Source: Hydrogenophaga sp. (GTDB lineage: Bacteria > Pseudomonadota > Gammaproteobacteria > Burkholderiales > Burkholderiaceae_C). From it: 64,000 nt of DNA. The stretch is from positions 1 to 64,000 of the forward strand of contig NZ_JADMKB010000153.1 of assembly GCF_018780075.1 (NCBI RefSeq). Reading direction: 5' to 3'. The notes under the pieces are model-generated. The model was not told the origin of the DNA, did no database searches, and saw only the letters and a program-made list of their open reading frames with translations. Shown here one piece after another: positions 55,402-64,000 of this stretch (its first letter is position 1; each line of letters opens with the position of its first letter). Position numbers and translations under genes: made by a program.

Positions 55402-58356
55402 ATGTGGATGAACAAACTGGGCTTGGGCTTTCTGGGCGAAAAGCTGGGCTTGGCCCCCGATGGTTCGGGCGGTCAAGCCAAGACGGGCAAGGCGGGTGGT
55501 CAGACCAAGGGCGAACGCCAACGCATGGCGCATCGCCCGCCCTCGTTCACGGACATGCTGCCCTACGTCGCCTATGCACCCGAGGACAAGGTGTTTGTGC
55601 TCAAAGACGGGACCACGCTGGGGGCGTTGTTTGAACTCGGCCCTGTTCCCACCGAGGCCCAGGCCCCAGCCTACCTGGCCGAGCGCGCCAGAAAGGTCCA
55701 GGAGGCCCTGCAGGCGATTCCCGAGTCCGAGGGTTCTCCCTGGATCGTCCAGTTCTTTCTCTCCGACGACCGGGACATCAGCAGTCTGAATTGCTACCTG
55801 GCCGACTACATCGCCAAACAACACGCGAAGTACCCCGAGCGCCGGGACGCCATCCTGAACTCGCCCTACACCCAGGCGGTGCTCAAGCAGTTCGAGGAGC
55901 ACCTGGCCCTGGTGTCCCGTCCCGAAGGCCTATTCGTGGACACCCTGGTCAGCGGTCAGGAATGGCGCGGGCAACAGCGCCGTGTGCGCTGTGCCATCTA
56001 CAAGCGCTTTGCGGGTCTGGCCGACAACTCGGCACCGGCACGCGATCAGATGGAGGCCGTGGCCATCACGCTCATGGCCACCTTCGTCGAAGCCGGTGTC
56101 ACGGCCAAGCGTTGCACCTCCATCGAGTTCTACGAGTGGCTGCTGCCCTTCTTCAACCGTGCCGTGCCTTGGGCCAGCAAGCACTCGGGCGATCTGTTGG
56201 CCCAGATGCCCTATCCGGGCGATGTATCCCCTTTGAAGGATGCCGATGGGCGCGATTGCGCACCGATCTTCGGCTGGGACATGTCGGACATGCTCAACAT
56301 GACGCCGCCCGTGTCTGACGTCGAAGCTGGGCTGTTCGAGTTCGACGGCGTGCCGGTCAAGGCACTGACTTTGCAGAGCCTGCGCACCCAGCCCAACATC
56401 GGCCACTTTTCGGCAGAGCGCACCAGCGGGAAAGAATCGTTCGCACGCTTTGACCGACTGCCAGCCGGGTGCATGTTGTCCATCACCATGACGGTGGAGT
56501 CCCAGTACAAGCTGGAAAACCACATCACGCGCATCCGCGATGCGTCGCGGGCGCGCACGCCGGCAGCGCGGGAGACGTTCAACGAATGCGACATGGTGCT
56601 CAAGCGCATGTTGAACAACGACAAACTCTTTCCCATGCTGATGACCTTGTACGTCACAGCGCCGAACCGGGAAGAACTCAGCGCGTCGATTTCTCAGGTC
56701 AACGCCTTGTTGGTCCCATCTGGCCTGCGCTTCATCGACACCCGTCAGGATCTGGTCCCCCTGGACTCGTTCATGCGTGGGTTGCCGTTCAACTTTGATC
56801 CCGCTTTCGACGCCAAAGCCCTGCGGCGCAGCCGCCTGACCTTTGCCTCCCAGATTGCCGCACTGCTCCCGACCTACGGGCGCTCTCGCGGCACACCCAA
56901 CCCGGGCATGTGGTTCTGGAACCGTGGCGGTGAACCGATGTGGCTGGACCCGCTGAACAAGGACGACCGAAAGAAGAACGCGCACATGCTGGTGCTCGGC
57001 CCGACGGGCGCGGGCAAGAGCGCCACGCTGAACTACATCTCCTTGTTGACGATGGCGGTTCACAGGCCGCGCCTGGTCATTGCCGATGCCGGCAAGTCGT
57101 TTGCGCTGCTGCTGGACTATTTCAAACTCATGGGCCTGAGCACGTACAGCGTGACGCTGACCGCCGAAGCCGACGTGTCCTTGCCCCCCTTCTTTCATGC
57201 CCACCGGCTGCTGCAGGACGAGGACGTGATGTCCTCCTACCGTGCGGCCGAGCGGCAAGCTCGCATGAATGCGGGTCTGCCCGAAGACGCCAGCCTGGAC
57301 GCCTTGCTCGGAGGCGAGTCAAAGGTGAAGGCCGCTGCCGACGGCGCGGAGGCCGACACAGCCGACCAGGACGACGAAGACGGAACAGAAAAGCGTGATC
57401 TGCTGGGTGAAATGCTGATTGCGGCCGTCATGATGATCACGGGCGGCGAAGAGCAGGAAGTGCAGCGCATGTCGCGGGCCGACCGCTACCTGGTCACGAA
57501 CGCCATCATCCGTGCGGCTTCCAAGTCCATGGCCGAAGGCCGCAAGCACCCCTTGACCCATGACGTGGCCATCGAGCTGATGGGCATGCACAGCGAAGGC
57601 ACGCTCTCCCCCGCTCGCCAGGTGCGGGCCGAAGAGATGGGGCAGTCGATGATGACCTTCTGCCAGGGCCTGCGCGGCAAGCTCTTCAACCGCGAGGGCG
57701 TGGACTGGCCCGATGCCGACGTCACCCTGGTGGAAATGGGCACGATGACCCAGGACGGCTATGGCGACGCGCTGGCCTTGGCCTACTCCAGCCTGCTCGA
57801 CTCGGTGCAGTCTCGGGGTGAACGCTTCCAGGCCGAGGACCGCCCGTTGATCATGCTGACCGACGAGGGTCACTTGATCACCACCAATGATCTGCTGGGG
57901 CCAAAGATCGCCAAGGGCACCAAGATGTGGCGAAAGCTGAACATCTGGTTCTGGCTGGCCACCCAGAACTTGAAGGACTTCCCAGATTCGATGAGCCGCG
58001 TGCTGTCGATGTGCGAGTACTGGATGCTGCTGACCATGGACCGCTCGGAGATCGAGGAGGTGGCGCGGTTTCGGAGTCTCACGCCCGAGCAGCGCGCCAT
58101 GATGGAGTCGGCCCGCAAATCGCCTGGCCAGTACACCGAGGGTGTGCTGATCTCAGCGTCCGACCAGATGCTGTTCCGCAATGTGCCACCGGCATTGCCG
58201 ATTGCCCTGGCCATGACCGAAGGCCATGAAAAAGCCCATCGCCGCCGCCTGATGGACAAACATGGCTGCACCGAAATGGAAGCTGCTCAGCTGGTCGCGC
58301 ACGAGCTGAACGCCAGTCGCTCCAGGCCTGAAAAGAAGAAAGAGGCCACGCGATGA
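55402..58356 (+). CDS. traC: Conjugative transfer ATPase, PFL_4706 family (VirB4/TraC-like)
   Basis: A 984-residue VirB4-class ATPase that powers pilus assembly and substrate transfer at the inner membrane. It has a large N-terminal VirB4 domain, then the P-loop GPTGAGKSATL (~residues 533-543). An acidic insertion (~residues 640-665, DGAEADTADQDDEDGTEKRD) follows, with Walker B MLTDEGH and WLATQNLKDFPDSM further on. Length is normal. The stop overlaps the next start (ATGA). Confidence 0.92.
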   Translation: MWMNKLGLGFLGEKLGLAPDGSGGQAKTGKAGGQTKGERQRMAHRPPSFTDMLPYVAYAPEDKVFVLKDGTTLGALFELGPVPTEAQAPAYLAERARKVQEALQAIPESEGSPWIVQFFLSDDRDISSLNCYLADYIAKQHAKYPERRDAILNSPYTQAVLKQFEEHLALVSRPEGLFVDTLVSGQEWRGQQRRVRCAIYKRFAGLADNSAPARDQMEAVAITLMATFVEAGVTAKRCTSIEFYEWLLPFFNRAVPWASKHSGDLLAQMPYPGDVSPLKDADGRDCAPIFGWDMSDMLNMTPPVSDVEAGLFEFDGVPVKALTLQSLRTQPNIGHFSAERTSGKESFARFDRLPAGCMLSITMTVESQYKLENHITRIRDASRARTPAARETFNECDMVLKRMLNNDKLFPMLMTLYVTAPNREELSASISQVNALLVPSGLRFIDTRQDLVPLDSFMRGLPFNFDPAFDAKALRRSRLTFASQIAALLPTYGRSRGTPNPGMWFWNRGGEPMWLDPLNKDDRKKNAHMLVLGPTGAGKSATLNYISLLTMAVHRPRLVIADAGKSFALLLDYFKLMGLSTYSVTLTAEADVSLPPFFHAHRLLQDEDVMSSYRAAERQARMNAGLPEDASLDALLGGESKVKAAADGAEADTADQDDEDGTEKRDLLGEMLIAAVMMITGGEEQEVQRMSRADRYLVTNAIIRAASKSMAEGRKHPLTHDVAIELMGMHSEGTLSPARQVRAEEMGQSMMTFCQGLRGKLFNREGVDWPDADVTLVEMGTMTQDGYGDALALAYSSLLDSVQSRGERFQAEDRPLIMLTDEGHLITTNDLLGPKIAKGTKMWRKLNIWFWLATQNLKDFPDSMSRVLSMCEYWMLLTMDRSEIEEVARFRSLTPEQRAMMESARKSPGQYTEGVLISASDQMLFRNVPPALPIALAMTEGHEKAHRRRLMDKHGCTEMEAAQLVAHELNASRSRPEKKKEATR

Positions 58357-58592
58357 GCAGCGAACTGGTGAGCTTTTCAGAAGGTCGTTGGAGCGACATG
58401 TGCGTCACCCTGGCCGCACAAGCGGCTCGAAGCTGCGGCACTTCCCATGAACTCTACGTCCAGAGGTTCAGCGAACTCATTGACACCAAGGTCAACGAGC
58501 TGCCGGATGACTTTCGAGGGAAGGCCATCGCCCAGGCTGAGCGTTGGGACTACGTCAGTGCTGAAGCGCGTATGAAGAGGATCTGCGCATGA
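58353..58592 (+). CDS. Small hypothetical ICE protein between TraC and PFL_4709
   Basis: A 79-residue soluble protein, helical, with three Cys (DMCVTLA, RSCGTSHE and the end RMKRICA). It overlaps traC (ATGA at 58353) and the next gene by four bases (ATGA at 58589), which strongly suggests it is really translated. No family recognised. A function in the transfer system is an inference from its position inside the operon. Confidence 0.65.
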   Translation: MSSELVSFSEGRWSDMCVTLAAQAARSCGTSHELYVQRFSELIDTKVNELPDDFRGKAIAQAERWDYVSAEARMKRICA

Positions 58593-59041
58593 GTAACCCG
58601 ACATTGGGCAGGCGCTGCCTGGTGCTGCTGGGCTTCGCGGTCGCTGCGTTGCCGGCCCTGGCTCAGGCACAGGATCTGTACCAAGGCATCACCAAGGTCG
58701 AGGTGTTTGCCAATTCCGCCATGGTGATCGCCCCTATCCAGGCTGATCGCTACCAGCTTGTGATCTACCGCCTTGACGCCCTCAAGAACGTCGAGGCAGC
58801 CATCAACCAGAACATCCCCAAAACAGAGGCCGCTGCGCGGGCCTACTTCGCTGCGAACCAGGCTGAGATCAAGAAACGGATCACGCCCTCTGTGCTCAAT
58901 GGCGCCAACGGGATTGCGCTGGCGCGGCACTACAAGCTGGAACGCATTCCGGCCATCGTGATCGATGGCGTTTCTGTGATCTACGGTGTGACTAACGTCG
59001 ATCAGGCCATTGCGATGGTGCAAAAGCACCGGGGGCGCTGA
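58589..59041 (+). CDS. TIGR03757 (PFL_4709) family ICE protein
   Basis: A 150-residue exported protein with a signal peptide ending ALAQAQ. VEVFANSAMVIAPI, YRLDALKNVEAAINQNIP and ERIPAIVIDGVSVIYGVTNVDQAI match the PFL_4709 family, which has a thioredoxin-like look (PAIVIDG) but lacks a CxxC motif here. It stands first of the PFL_4709-4710-4711 trio. Confidence 0.83.
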   Translation: MSNPTLGRRCLVLLGFAVAALPALAQAQDLYQGITKVEVFANSAMVIAPIQADRYQLVIYRLDALKNVEAAINQNIPKTEAAARAYFAANQAEIKKRITPSVLNGANGIALARHYKLERIPAIVIDGVSVIYGVTNVDQAIAMVQKHRGR

Positions 59042-59042
59042 C

Positions 59043-60320
59043 ATGAGGACAGCTCTGGCCAGATTCCTCGCTGCTCTGGCGCTGACATGTGCCACAGGCC
59101 TTGCGAACGCCCAAACCAACACCATGGGCGTGGTGTCGGCAACGCTGGCCTCGGCGCCGAGCTGCATCTCGTACAGGGTGACTGGCGTTTGCTTTTTCCT
59201 GCGCTGCACACCCTTCGGCTGCACGGTGGAGACCAGCATCCGCGTGAGCCACTACATGCCCGACGTGGTGGTCAGCACCTTCAATGACCAGTACATCCAC
59301 CCGTGGCGCGATGTGGGTGGCGCAGTCTCGAACATCGGGGACAGGGTCGGCAGCGCAATGCTCAGATCTCCATTGGATGCCTCAGGCAACACAGGGGAAG
59401 CCAAGCAGTCCACGGCAGAACCCACCACCAACAAGAACGCGGACGCCATCGGGAATCCGGTGGTCTTGGTGAACAACGTCGGGACCAACCTGGTGGTGCC
59501 CGGCGTCACCGAGTTGATGAATTTCCCGTCCACCTTGCCGCAGATCATGCGGGAGTGGGCCACCGCTCCCGCATCGCTGATCACGAACGTGCCCAGCGAA
59601 GTGGTGGGCTGGATGACCAATCCGAGCACCTTGCTCAACACCGTCACCGGCGCGAGCAACCTGGTCGGCGGGATGATGCCCGACATCGGCTCGATGTCAC
59701 CCACCGCGAGCAGCACCGGGAATCAGTCGTCGTTCCAGGGCCAGCTGCAGCAGTTCAAGACCATGCTCGATGGTGCGGCCGCTTCAGGTGGTGACAACGA
59801 CCTGCTGTGCCCGAGTTCCGCCGATGCCTTCGGCGTGTACTTCCAGAGCGATGCCGACAGCTACTTCTGGCGCTCGATGATCCCGCTCGATCTGCTGTAC
59901 GTCGGTTCATGGTTGCCCGGCTACAGGGAGGTGTCGCAGACGGGCGGGCTCAACACCTGGGGCAGCATCTACCCCCGCCAGGGCCAACTGGTCCAACAGC
60001 ACCCTGTGAAGGCCTCAGCGGTGTTTGCCAAGCGCGTCTCCACCATCATTCTGAATCCTGCCCAGCCACACATCTATTCCCGCCTGAGGGGCAAGAGCCC
60101 GCGCTCCTACGTGTGGTTCGCTCAGGTGGCCGACCCGAAGTTTTCCATGGTTTATCCCTTGCCTACGGGCTGCACGACCTTCGGTGAAAACGACAGCGTG
60201 AGTCTGGTCTCCTACGGCGACGGCCGCACGACACCCACCAACGGTCATGTCTGGAACATGTGGACCCGCTACGAATGCTGCAAACGCAAAACCGAGATTT
60301 TCCTGTTCGCTGTTCCCTGA
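59043..60320 (+). CDS. TIGR03756 (PFL_4710) family ICE protein (TraU-like)
   Basis: A 425-residue exported protein (signal peptide ending GLANAQ), Cys-rich at the N-terminus (SCISYRVTGVCFFLRCTPFGCTVETS) and again near the C-terminus (GCTTFG, WTRYECCKRK). The family resembles TraU, a periplasmic protein of F-type pilus assembly, and the cysteines should form disulfides. The start follows the previous stop by one base. Confidence 0.85.
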   Translation: MRTALARFLAALALTCATGLANAQTNTMGVVSATLASAPSCISYRVTGVCFFLRCTPFGCTVETSIRVSHYMPDVVVSTFNDQYIHPWRDVGGAVSNIGDRVGSAMLRSPLDASGNTGEAKQSTAEPTTNKNADAIGNPVVLVNNVGTNLVVPGVTELMNFPSTLPQIMREWATAPASLITNVPSEVVGWMTNPSTLLNTVTGASNLVGGMMPDIGSMSPTASSTGNQSSFQGQLQQFKTMLDGAAASGGDNDLLCPSSADAFGVYFQSDADSYFWRSMIPLDLLYVGSWLPGYREVSQTGGLNTWGSIYPRQGQLVQQHPVKASAVFAKRVSTIILNPAQPHIYSRLRGKSPRSYVWFAQVADPKFSMVYPLPTGCTTFGENDSVSLVSYGDGRTTPTNGHVWNMWTRYECCKRKTEIFLFAVP

Positions 60321-60334
60321 ACGTGGAGCCACCC

Positions 60335-61726
60335 ATGAAGCACCTTCCTTGCCCACCCTCCCCTGTCTCCCTTGCATCAATGAAAGCCACTGCATTCGCT
60401 GCTGCTCTGGTCGTGGCCACGTTGATGGCCACCGCCCAGCCAGTGCAGGCCCAAACCCGCAGTTCGGCCCTGTACTACCAGATGGGCGGTAGCTCACCGG
60501 GTGGGTTGGCCAACTACAAGTCCACGATCCCCATCCAGATCGGTCTGGCTGTCGATCTGCGCCTGAACTACTCCTGTGGCAAGTTCGATCTCGGTCTGTC
60601 CTGGACCACGCTGATGAACAACGTCCGCAACCTGGGCCAGACGTTCTCCAACGCGCTCAGGGCGGGCATCGCATCGCTGCCCATGTACATCTTCCAGCGG
60701 GCGCAGCCTGGGCTGTATCAGCTCTTTCAGACCTACTCGGCCAAGGCCGACGCCATCATTGAAGCTTCACTGAAGACCTGCGAAGAAATGGAAGCGCAGA
60801 TCAAGGCCGGTGGCAACCCCTACGAAGACTGGGTGAACAACGCCAAGGGCGAGACTTGGCGCGCAAAGGCATCGCTCCAGGGCGATGTGGTTCAGGCCAA
60901 GACCGACATCAACAGGAATGAAGAGGCTCAAAGGAACGGGGTGTCGTGGATCTTCGGTGGTGCCAAAGCCGGTGGTGTGGGCACCCAGCCGCTGCGACCG
61001 GTCCGCGACCTGTCGGTGGCGGGCTACAACGTCACGTTGAACCGACCCACGACGTCGGGTGCCGGGTCGGGAGGCCCTGCCGGCACACGACTGACGAACG
61101 CCTTCGCGACGCCAGAGACACTGGCGGAGTGGACCACCAAGGTGCTGGGAGACCAGCAAATCTACCTCTGCGAGGGCATCGTCAATTGCCCTGCGGCCAC
61201 GTCCACCTCTACCGCCTCTGGCCTGGGCCCACGGCTGGACGCCGAGCTGGACATCATCCGTCCCAGACTCGCCGCCCTGGTCGCTGGCACCGCCACCAAC
61301 AATGCGGTGGCCTTGAGCGAGATCGCTGCACCTGGCCTGGCGATCACGCCCCAGCTCCTGCAGGCACTGCGCACCATGCCACCAGACAGCCAGGCGCTGG
61401 CCATGGGACGCCTCGCCCACGAGCTGGCGATGCAACGGGTGATCGACAAAGCGCTGGTGGCGCGCAACGTGTTGCAGTCCGGTCTGAGCCTGCCGGAGGT
61501 GACAGCCGCTGGCAAGGTCTCCAAGGACATGCAGGAGAAGGTGGACCGGCTGACGCAGCTGATCGAAGACCTGATGTTCGAGCACCGCGTCCGCAAGGAA
61601 ATGACCTCGAACACCGCGCTCACCATCATGGACGACGCCACCCAGCGCGACAGCCAGGCTGCGCGCCTGAGCAGGACGCAGCGCGGAGAGTCAACGCCCG
61701 TGGAAGAAGGACGGGTCAGGCCATGA
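60335..61726 (+). CDS. TIGR03755 (PFL_4711) family ICE protein (TraH-like)
   Basis: A 463-residue exported protein. Family features: SALYYQMGGSSPGGLANYKSTIPIQIGL, NYSCGKFDLGLSWTTLMNNVRNLG and SWIFGGAKAGG. The start at 60335 has GGAG nine bases upstream, but the ATG at 60380 gives a cleaner signal peptide (MKATAFAAALVVATLMATAQPVQAQ) and could be the true start. Analogous by place to TraH of F-like systems. Four-base overlap with the next gene. Confidence 0.85.
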   Translation: MKHLPCPPSPVSLASMKATAFAAALVVATLMATAQPVQAQTRSSALYYQMGGSSPGGLANYKSTIPIQIGLAVDLRLNYSCGKFDLGLSWTTLMNNVRNLGQTFSNALRAGIASLPMYIFQRAQPGLYQLFQTYSAKADAIIEASLKTCEEMEAQIKAGGNPYEDWVNNAKGETWRAKASLQGDVVQAKTDINRNEEAQRNGVSWIFGGAKAGGVGTQPLRPVRDLSVAGYNVTLNRPTTSGAGSGGPAGTRLTNAFATPETLAEWTTKVLGDQQIYLCEGIVNCPAATSTSTASGLGPRLDAELDIIRPRLAALVAGTATNNAVALSEIAAPGLAITPQLLQALRTMPPDSQALAMGRLAHELAMQRVIDKALVARNVLQSGLSLPEVTAAGKVSKDMQEKVDRLTQLIEDLMFEHRVRKEMTSNTALTIMDDATQRDSQAARLSRTQRGESTPVEEGRVRP

Positions 61727-62145
61727 CCGTCGATGTGGGCTCCACGCTGGTCACCAGCCCTGAAGCCACCGGCACCACGCCCCCGAAGCCCAAGGGCCGT
61801 TGGCGTCGCATCCTGATGACCGCGCTTTGGGTGACGCTTGCCATCGCTTCGATGGTCCTGGGTGTCGTTGTCTTGGTCAACAGTGGTCTGGACATCTTCA
61901 AGGTCCAGTCGGTTGTCTCCCAGCTGCGTTGGGTGGGTGTTGCGCTCCAGATGCTGATCGTGGCCCTGATCGGCCTGCGCTGGCGTGCGCTGGTGCGCTG
62001 GGGTCAACGGCGCAACATGGTCCAACTTCCCGAGGTGGAGCGTGCGATGGCATTCCGGCCCAAGGCGATGGCTTTCTTGTGCGCCTACCTGGTGCTGATC
62101 CCCATCGGCCCGCAAACGCTCTTTAAGCTCCTGGGCCTGATCTGA
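61723..62145 (+). CDS. Small ICE inner-membrane protein between PFL_4711 and TraG-N
   Basis: A 140-residue protein with three hydrophobic segments (ILMTALWVTLAIASMVLGVVVLV; LRWVGVALQMLIVALIGLRW; FLCAYLVLIPIGPQTLFKLLGLI). ATGA overlap with the preceding gene. No named family recognised; a membrane protein of similar size is common at this point in MPF-G elements. Confidence 0.72.
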   Translation: MTVDVGSTLVTSPEATGTTPPKPKGRWRRILMTALWVTLAIASMVLGVVVLVNSGLDIFKVQSVVSQLRWVGVALQMLIVALIGLRWRALVRWGQRRNMVQLPEVERAMAFRPKAMAFLCAYLVLIPIGPQTLFKLLGLI

Positions 62146-62191
62146 GCGCTCGATCCCGACACCCCCACCCATTGCGCTCCTGGAGCCACAA

Positions 62192-63775
62192 ATGCAGCTC
62201 GACAGCTATCTCGAAATTTTCACGACGATGTACGGGTGGGCGTTCGCCAACATCTTTGGCGAGATCATCACCGGCACCGGCCTGGTGGTGATCCCCTTCA
62301 TGCTGATCGTCTTCAACGCCTGGCGCGAGGCCAAAGAGCAAGGTGCGGAAACCGTTGGTGTGTTCGGTGTCATCGACCGTATCGGCACACAGTTGATCGC
62401 GGCTCTTTTCGTGTTCTCGGTCTGTTTCGCCACGCTCCCGGTCACTTCGTTGCACTCGATCAGCCTGTCGTACAAGCCGCGGCCGACGGCCACAGACCCG
62501 AATCCGGCACCGGTGACCCGGGACGGTGGCACGGGGTCCACCTTTGACACCGCCATGGTCGATGCCATCGACGGCAGCATGAGCGGTGCCGGTGGATCGT
62601 TGTCCAACGTGCCCGCCTGGTGGTTCACGGTCATGTCGATCTCTGCGGGCATGAACACGGCGCTGCGCGCCGGCATCAACAACAGCGAGAGCGAGATCCG
62701 CGCCATCGAGGAGCTGGCCAGGATCGCCACCATCGAAGACCCGGCCCTGTTGCACTCGGTTCAGCGCTTCTACAGCGAGTGTTTCAAGCCTGCCCAAAGC
62801 CGGTACATCAACACCGTCAGGACGGACATTTCTGCGTCGGGACAGGCCATTCTCGCGATCACCAACACCAACTACGGTCCCAACGATGTGGGCTGGATGG
62901 GCAGTCAGTTGTTCCGCACTGAGCCTGGCTTCTACGCCGACATGCGCGCGGCCAATCCAGTGCAGGGGTTTCCCATCAACTTCGCGCGGGATGGGGACTA
63001 CTACAACCCGTCTGCTGGTGCGCCGCCACCCTATGAGGGCTATGTGAACCCCGACTGGGGTCGCCCGACCTGCAAGGAGTGGTGGGAAGATGCCGCTGGG
63101 GTACGTGAGGCCATGATCAGGCAAAGCGATCGCTGGCAGAACCTGTCTAACCGGATTGCCCTGGTTTTCACCGACCCTGACAGGGCCAAGGACCAACTCG
63201 CCATGCTGGCCGAGCACCTGGCCAACCCCTCGTTCGTGGACACGACACGCGCATTGGGCTTCGATGCCTCCATCCAACAGAACGTGGGTGGCGCGGTGTC
63301 CACCATCGGGGTGTTCCTGACCCAGTTGTTCTCCTACGTGACGATCAACCCGCTGCTTAACGGCTTGCTCATGATGCAAGCCATCATCTTGATGGGCATG
63401 TACATGTTCCTGCCGCTGATCACCTTCCTCTCAGGCTACAACCTGAAGGTGATGCTCTACGGTGCGGTGGCAGTTTTCACGGTGAAGTTCTGGGCCATCT
63501 TGTGGTCATTCACCGTCTGGATGGATGCTCACCTGGTCAATGCGATGTACCCGGAAGGCTTCAAGGTCACCGACTTCATCCGGTCCACGGGCAACGACTA
63601 CAAGCTGACCCTGATGGCCATGCTCATGATGACGATGTTTTTAGGACTGCCAGCGTTGTGGACTGTCATGATGAGTTGGATCGGCATCCGCATGGGGACG
63701 ACTTTGGACAGTATGGTTAGCTCTACTTCAAAGACCGCAGAAGGTGCGGCCAACCGCTCAGTCGGGAGAAGGTGA
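62192..63775 (+). CDS. TraG N-terminal-domain conjugative transfer protein
   Basis: A 527-residue inner-membrane protein with about five membrane segments: three at the N-terminus (YLEIFTTMYGWAFANIFGEIITGTGLVVIPFMLIVFNAW; LIAALFVFSVCFATLPV) and several after residue 385. A large periplasmic part contains Cys residues (CFKPAQSRY, PTCKEWWED). This matches the TraG-N family that stabilises mating pairs, without the long cytoplasmic C-terminal part. GGAG site nine bases upstream. Last plus-strand transfer gene visible. Confidence 0.85.
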   Translation: MQLDSYLEIFTTMYGWAFANIFGEIITGTGLVVIPFMLIVFNAWREAKEQGAETVGVFGVIDRIGTQLIAALFVFSVCFATLPVTSLHSISLSYKPRPTATDPNPAPVTRDGGTGSTFDTAMVDAIDGSMSGAGGSLSNVPAWWFTVMSISAGMNTALRAGINNSESEIRAIEELARIATIEDPALLHSVQRFYSECFKPAQSRYINTVRTDISASGQAILAITNTNYGPNDVGWMGSQLFRTEPGFYADMRAANPVQGFPINFARDGDYYNPSAGAPPPYEGYVNPDWGRPTCKEWWEDAAGVREAMIRQSDRWQNLSNRIALVFTDPDRAKDQLAMLAEHLANPSFVDTTRALGFDASIQQNVGGAVSTIGVFLTQLFSYVTINPLLNGLLMMQAIILMGMYMFLPLITFLSGYNLKVMLYGAVAVFTVKFWAILWSFTVWMDAHLVNAMYPEGFKVTDFIRSTGNDYKLTLMAMLMMTMFLGLPALWTVMMSWIGIRMGTTLDSMVSSTSKTAEGAANRSVGRR

Positions 63776-63777
63776 AA

Positions 63778-64000
63778 TCACCCTCTATCACCGTAATAGG
63801 CTTCCCACTGAGCGTGGCTTGAGTTCTCGTAGTACGGTGTCCCGTCAGGGTAGCAGCCGTACTCCCTATCGCTTGTTTGCGACCGGCCAGTAGGGGCACT
63901 AGCAGCAAATGCACCAACCACTGCGGGAGCCAGTATTCCGACAGCTCGCAGCAGGAAGATGCCGCCGTGCTTGAGCAGCTTGAAAATGAATTTCAGGATG
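63778..64000 (-). CDS. Hypothetical ICE membrane protein, C-terminal part (partial)
   Basis: Read on the minus strand in from the right edge: a hydrophobic segment (FLLRAVGILAPAVVGAFAA) preceded by a basic stretch (FKLLKHGGI), then a polar, Tyr-rich tail (REYGCYPDGTPYYENSSHAQWEAYYGDRG) and a stop at 63778. The start is outside the window. The composition is protein-like and the frame is open for all 74 codons, but no family is recognised. It converges with the TraG-N gene two bases away. Confidence 0.5.
   Translation of the reverse strand, partial: ILKFIFKLLKHGGIFLLRAVGILAPAVVGAFAASAPTGRSQTSDREYGCYPDGTPYYENSSHAQWEAYYGDRG

Larger units (their letters stand above)
39597..64000. mobile_element. 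Integrative and conjugative element, MobH relaxase with MPF-G type IV secretion (left part)
   Basis: From the dif-like junction to the window end every recognisable gene belongs to a conjugation system: relaxase, coupling protein, mating-pair formation genes of the PFL_47xx/TIGR037xx set, lytic transglycosylase and VirB4-type ATPase. Genes are tightly packed, often with four-base overlaps. The right boundary, any integrase and any cargo lie outside the window. The left boundary is inferred from the end of aotJ and the dif-like site. Confidence 0.8.

Noticed and set aside
63723-63917. 64-codon minus-strand open frame at the TraG-N end
   Set aside because: It lies partly antisense to the TraG-N C-terminus and is Arg/Thr-rich; another minus-strand frame (63778-64000) reads as a more protein-like sequence.

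Overview
The window looks like a piece of a GC-rich betaproteobacterial chromosome, most likely Burkholderiales, family Comamonadaceae. That assignment rests on gene content and on how the proteins read, not on a database search. It has two parts: chromosomal genes (1 to about 39.6 kb) and the left part of an integrative and conjugative element, ICE (about 39.6 kb to the right edge, where it is cut off).

Chromosomal part. It opens with the tail of an Orn/Lys/Arg decarboxylase and a small YdcH-like protein. A minus-strand pair follows: fabI (enoyl-ACP reductase) and an exported ATP-dependent DNA ligase of LigE type. The yejABEF peptide/microcin-C ABC transporter operon comes next, with ATGA overlaps at two of its junctions, then two membrane proteins (DUF2189 and DUF2788 types). 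A classical translation and ribosome-maturation cluster, rimP-nusA-infB-rbfA-truB-typA, has a recognisable promoter whose start site is followed at once by an intrinsic-terminator-like hairpin. Then come a DMT permease, a 3-hydroxyisobutyryl-CoA hydrolase-like protein, smpB divergent from ratA-rnfH, a DUF4124 protein and guaB-guaA with a strong terminator between them. A TetR regulator and a divergent NAD(P)-binding protein share a 63-bp gap holding two copies of a palindromic operator. An SOS-like box precedes a 2H phosphoesterase gene, which is followed by a tadA/haloalkane-dehalogenase fusion gene and an LD-carboxypeptidase. The rest of the chromosomal part holds an adenylate cyclase-FHA protein, a penicillin acylase-family hydrolase, a four-EF-hand protein and the aotJQMOP arginine/ornithine uptake operon on the minus strand.

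Mobile part. About 170 bp upstream of aotJ there is a site with a 16-base exact match to the XerD side and centre of the E. coli dif site, but with a divergent XerC side. Mobile-element genes begin just beyond it: a MobH-type relaxase and a small unknown protein on the minus strand, a 547-bp hairpin- and iteron-rich gap (candidate oriT and divergent promoters), and then about 20 kb of plus-strand genes. These match, in order, the MPF-G (PFL_47xx/TIGR037xx) type IV secretion set: PilL-N-like protein, TIGR03759, lytic transglycosylase, PFL_4695, TraD coupling protein, PFL_4697, RAQPRD, PFL_4701, PFL_4702, TIGR03750, PFL_4703, PFL_4704, PFL_4705, lipoprotein, VirB4/TraC-like ATPase, PFL_4709, PFL_4710, PFL_4711 and a TraG-N protein. 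No integrase, cargo gene or tRNA is visible. Together with the dif-like junction this raises the possibility of a Xer-exploiting ICE with an MPF-G machine, which is the most interesting hypothesis here.

Caveats: family names come from reading the translations and remembered family signatures. No search was run. Start codons were chosen by ribosome-binding sites, overlaps and family N-termini.
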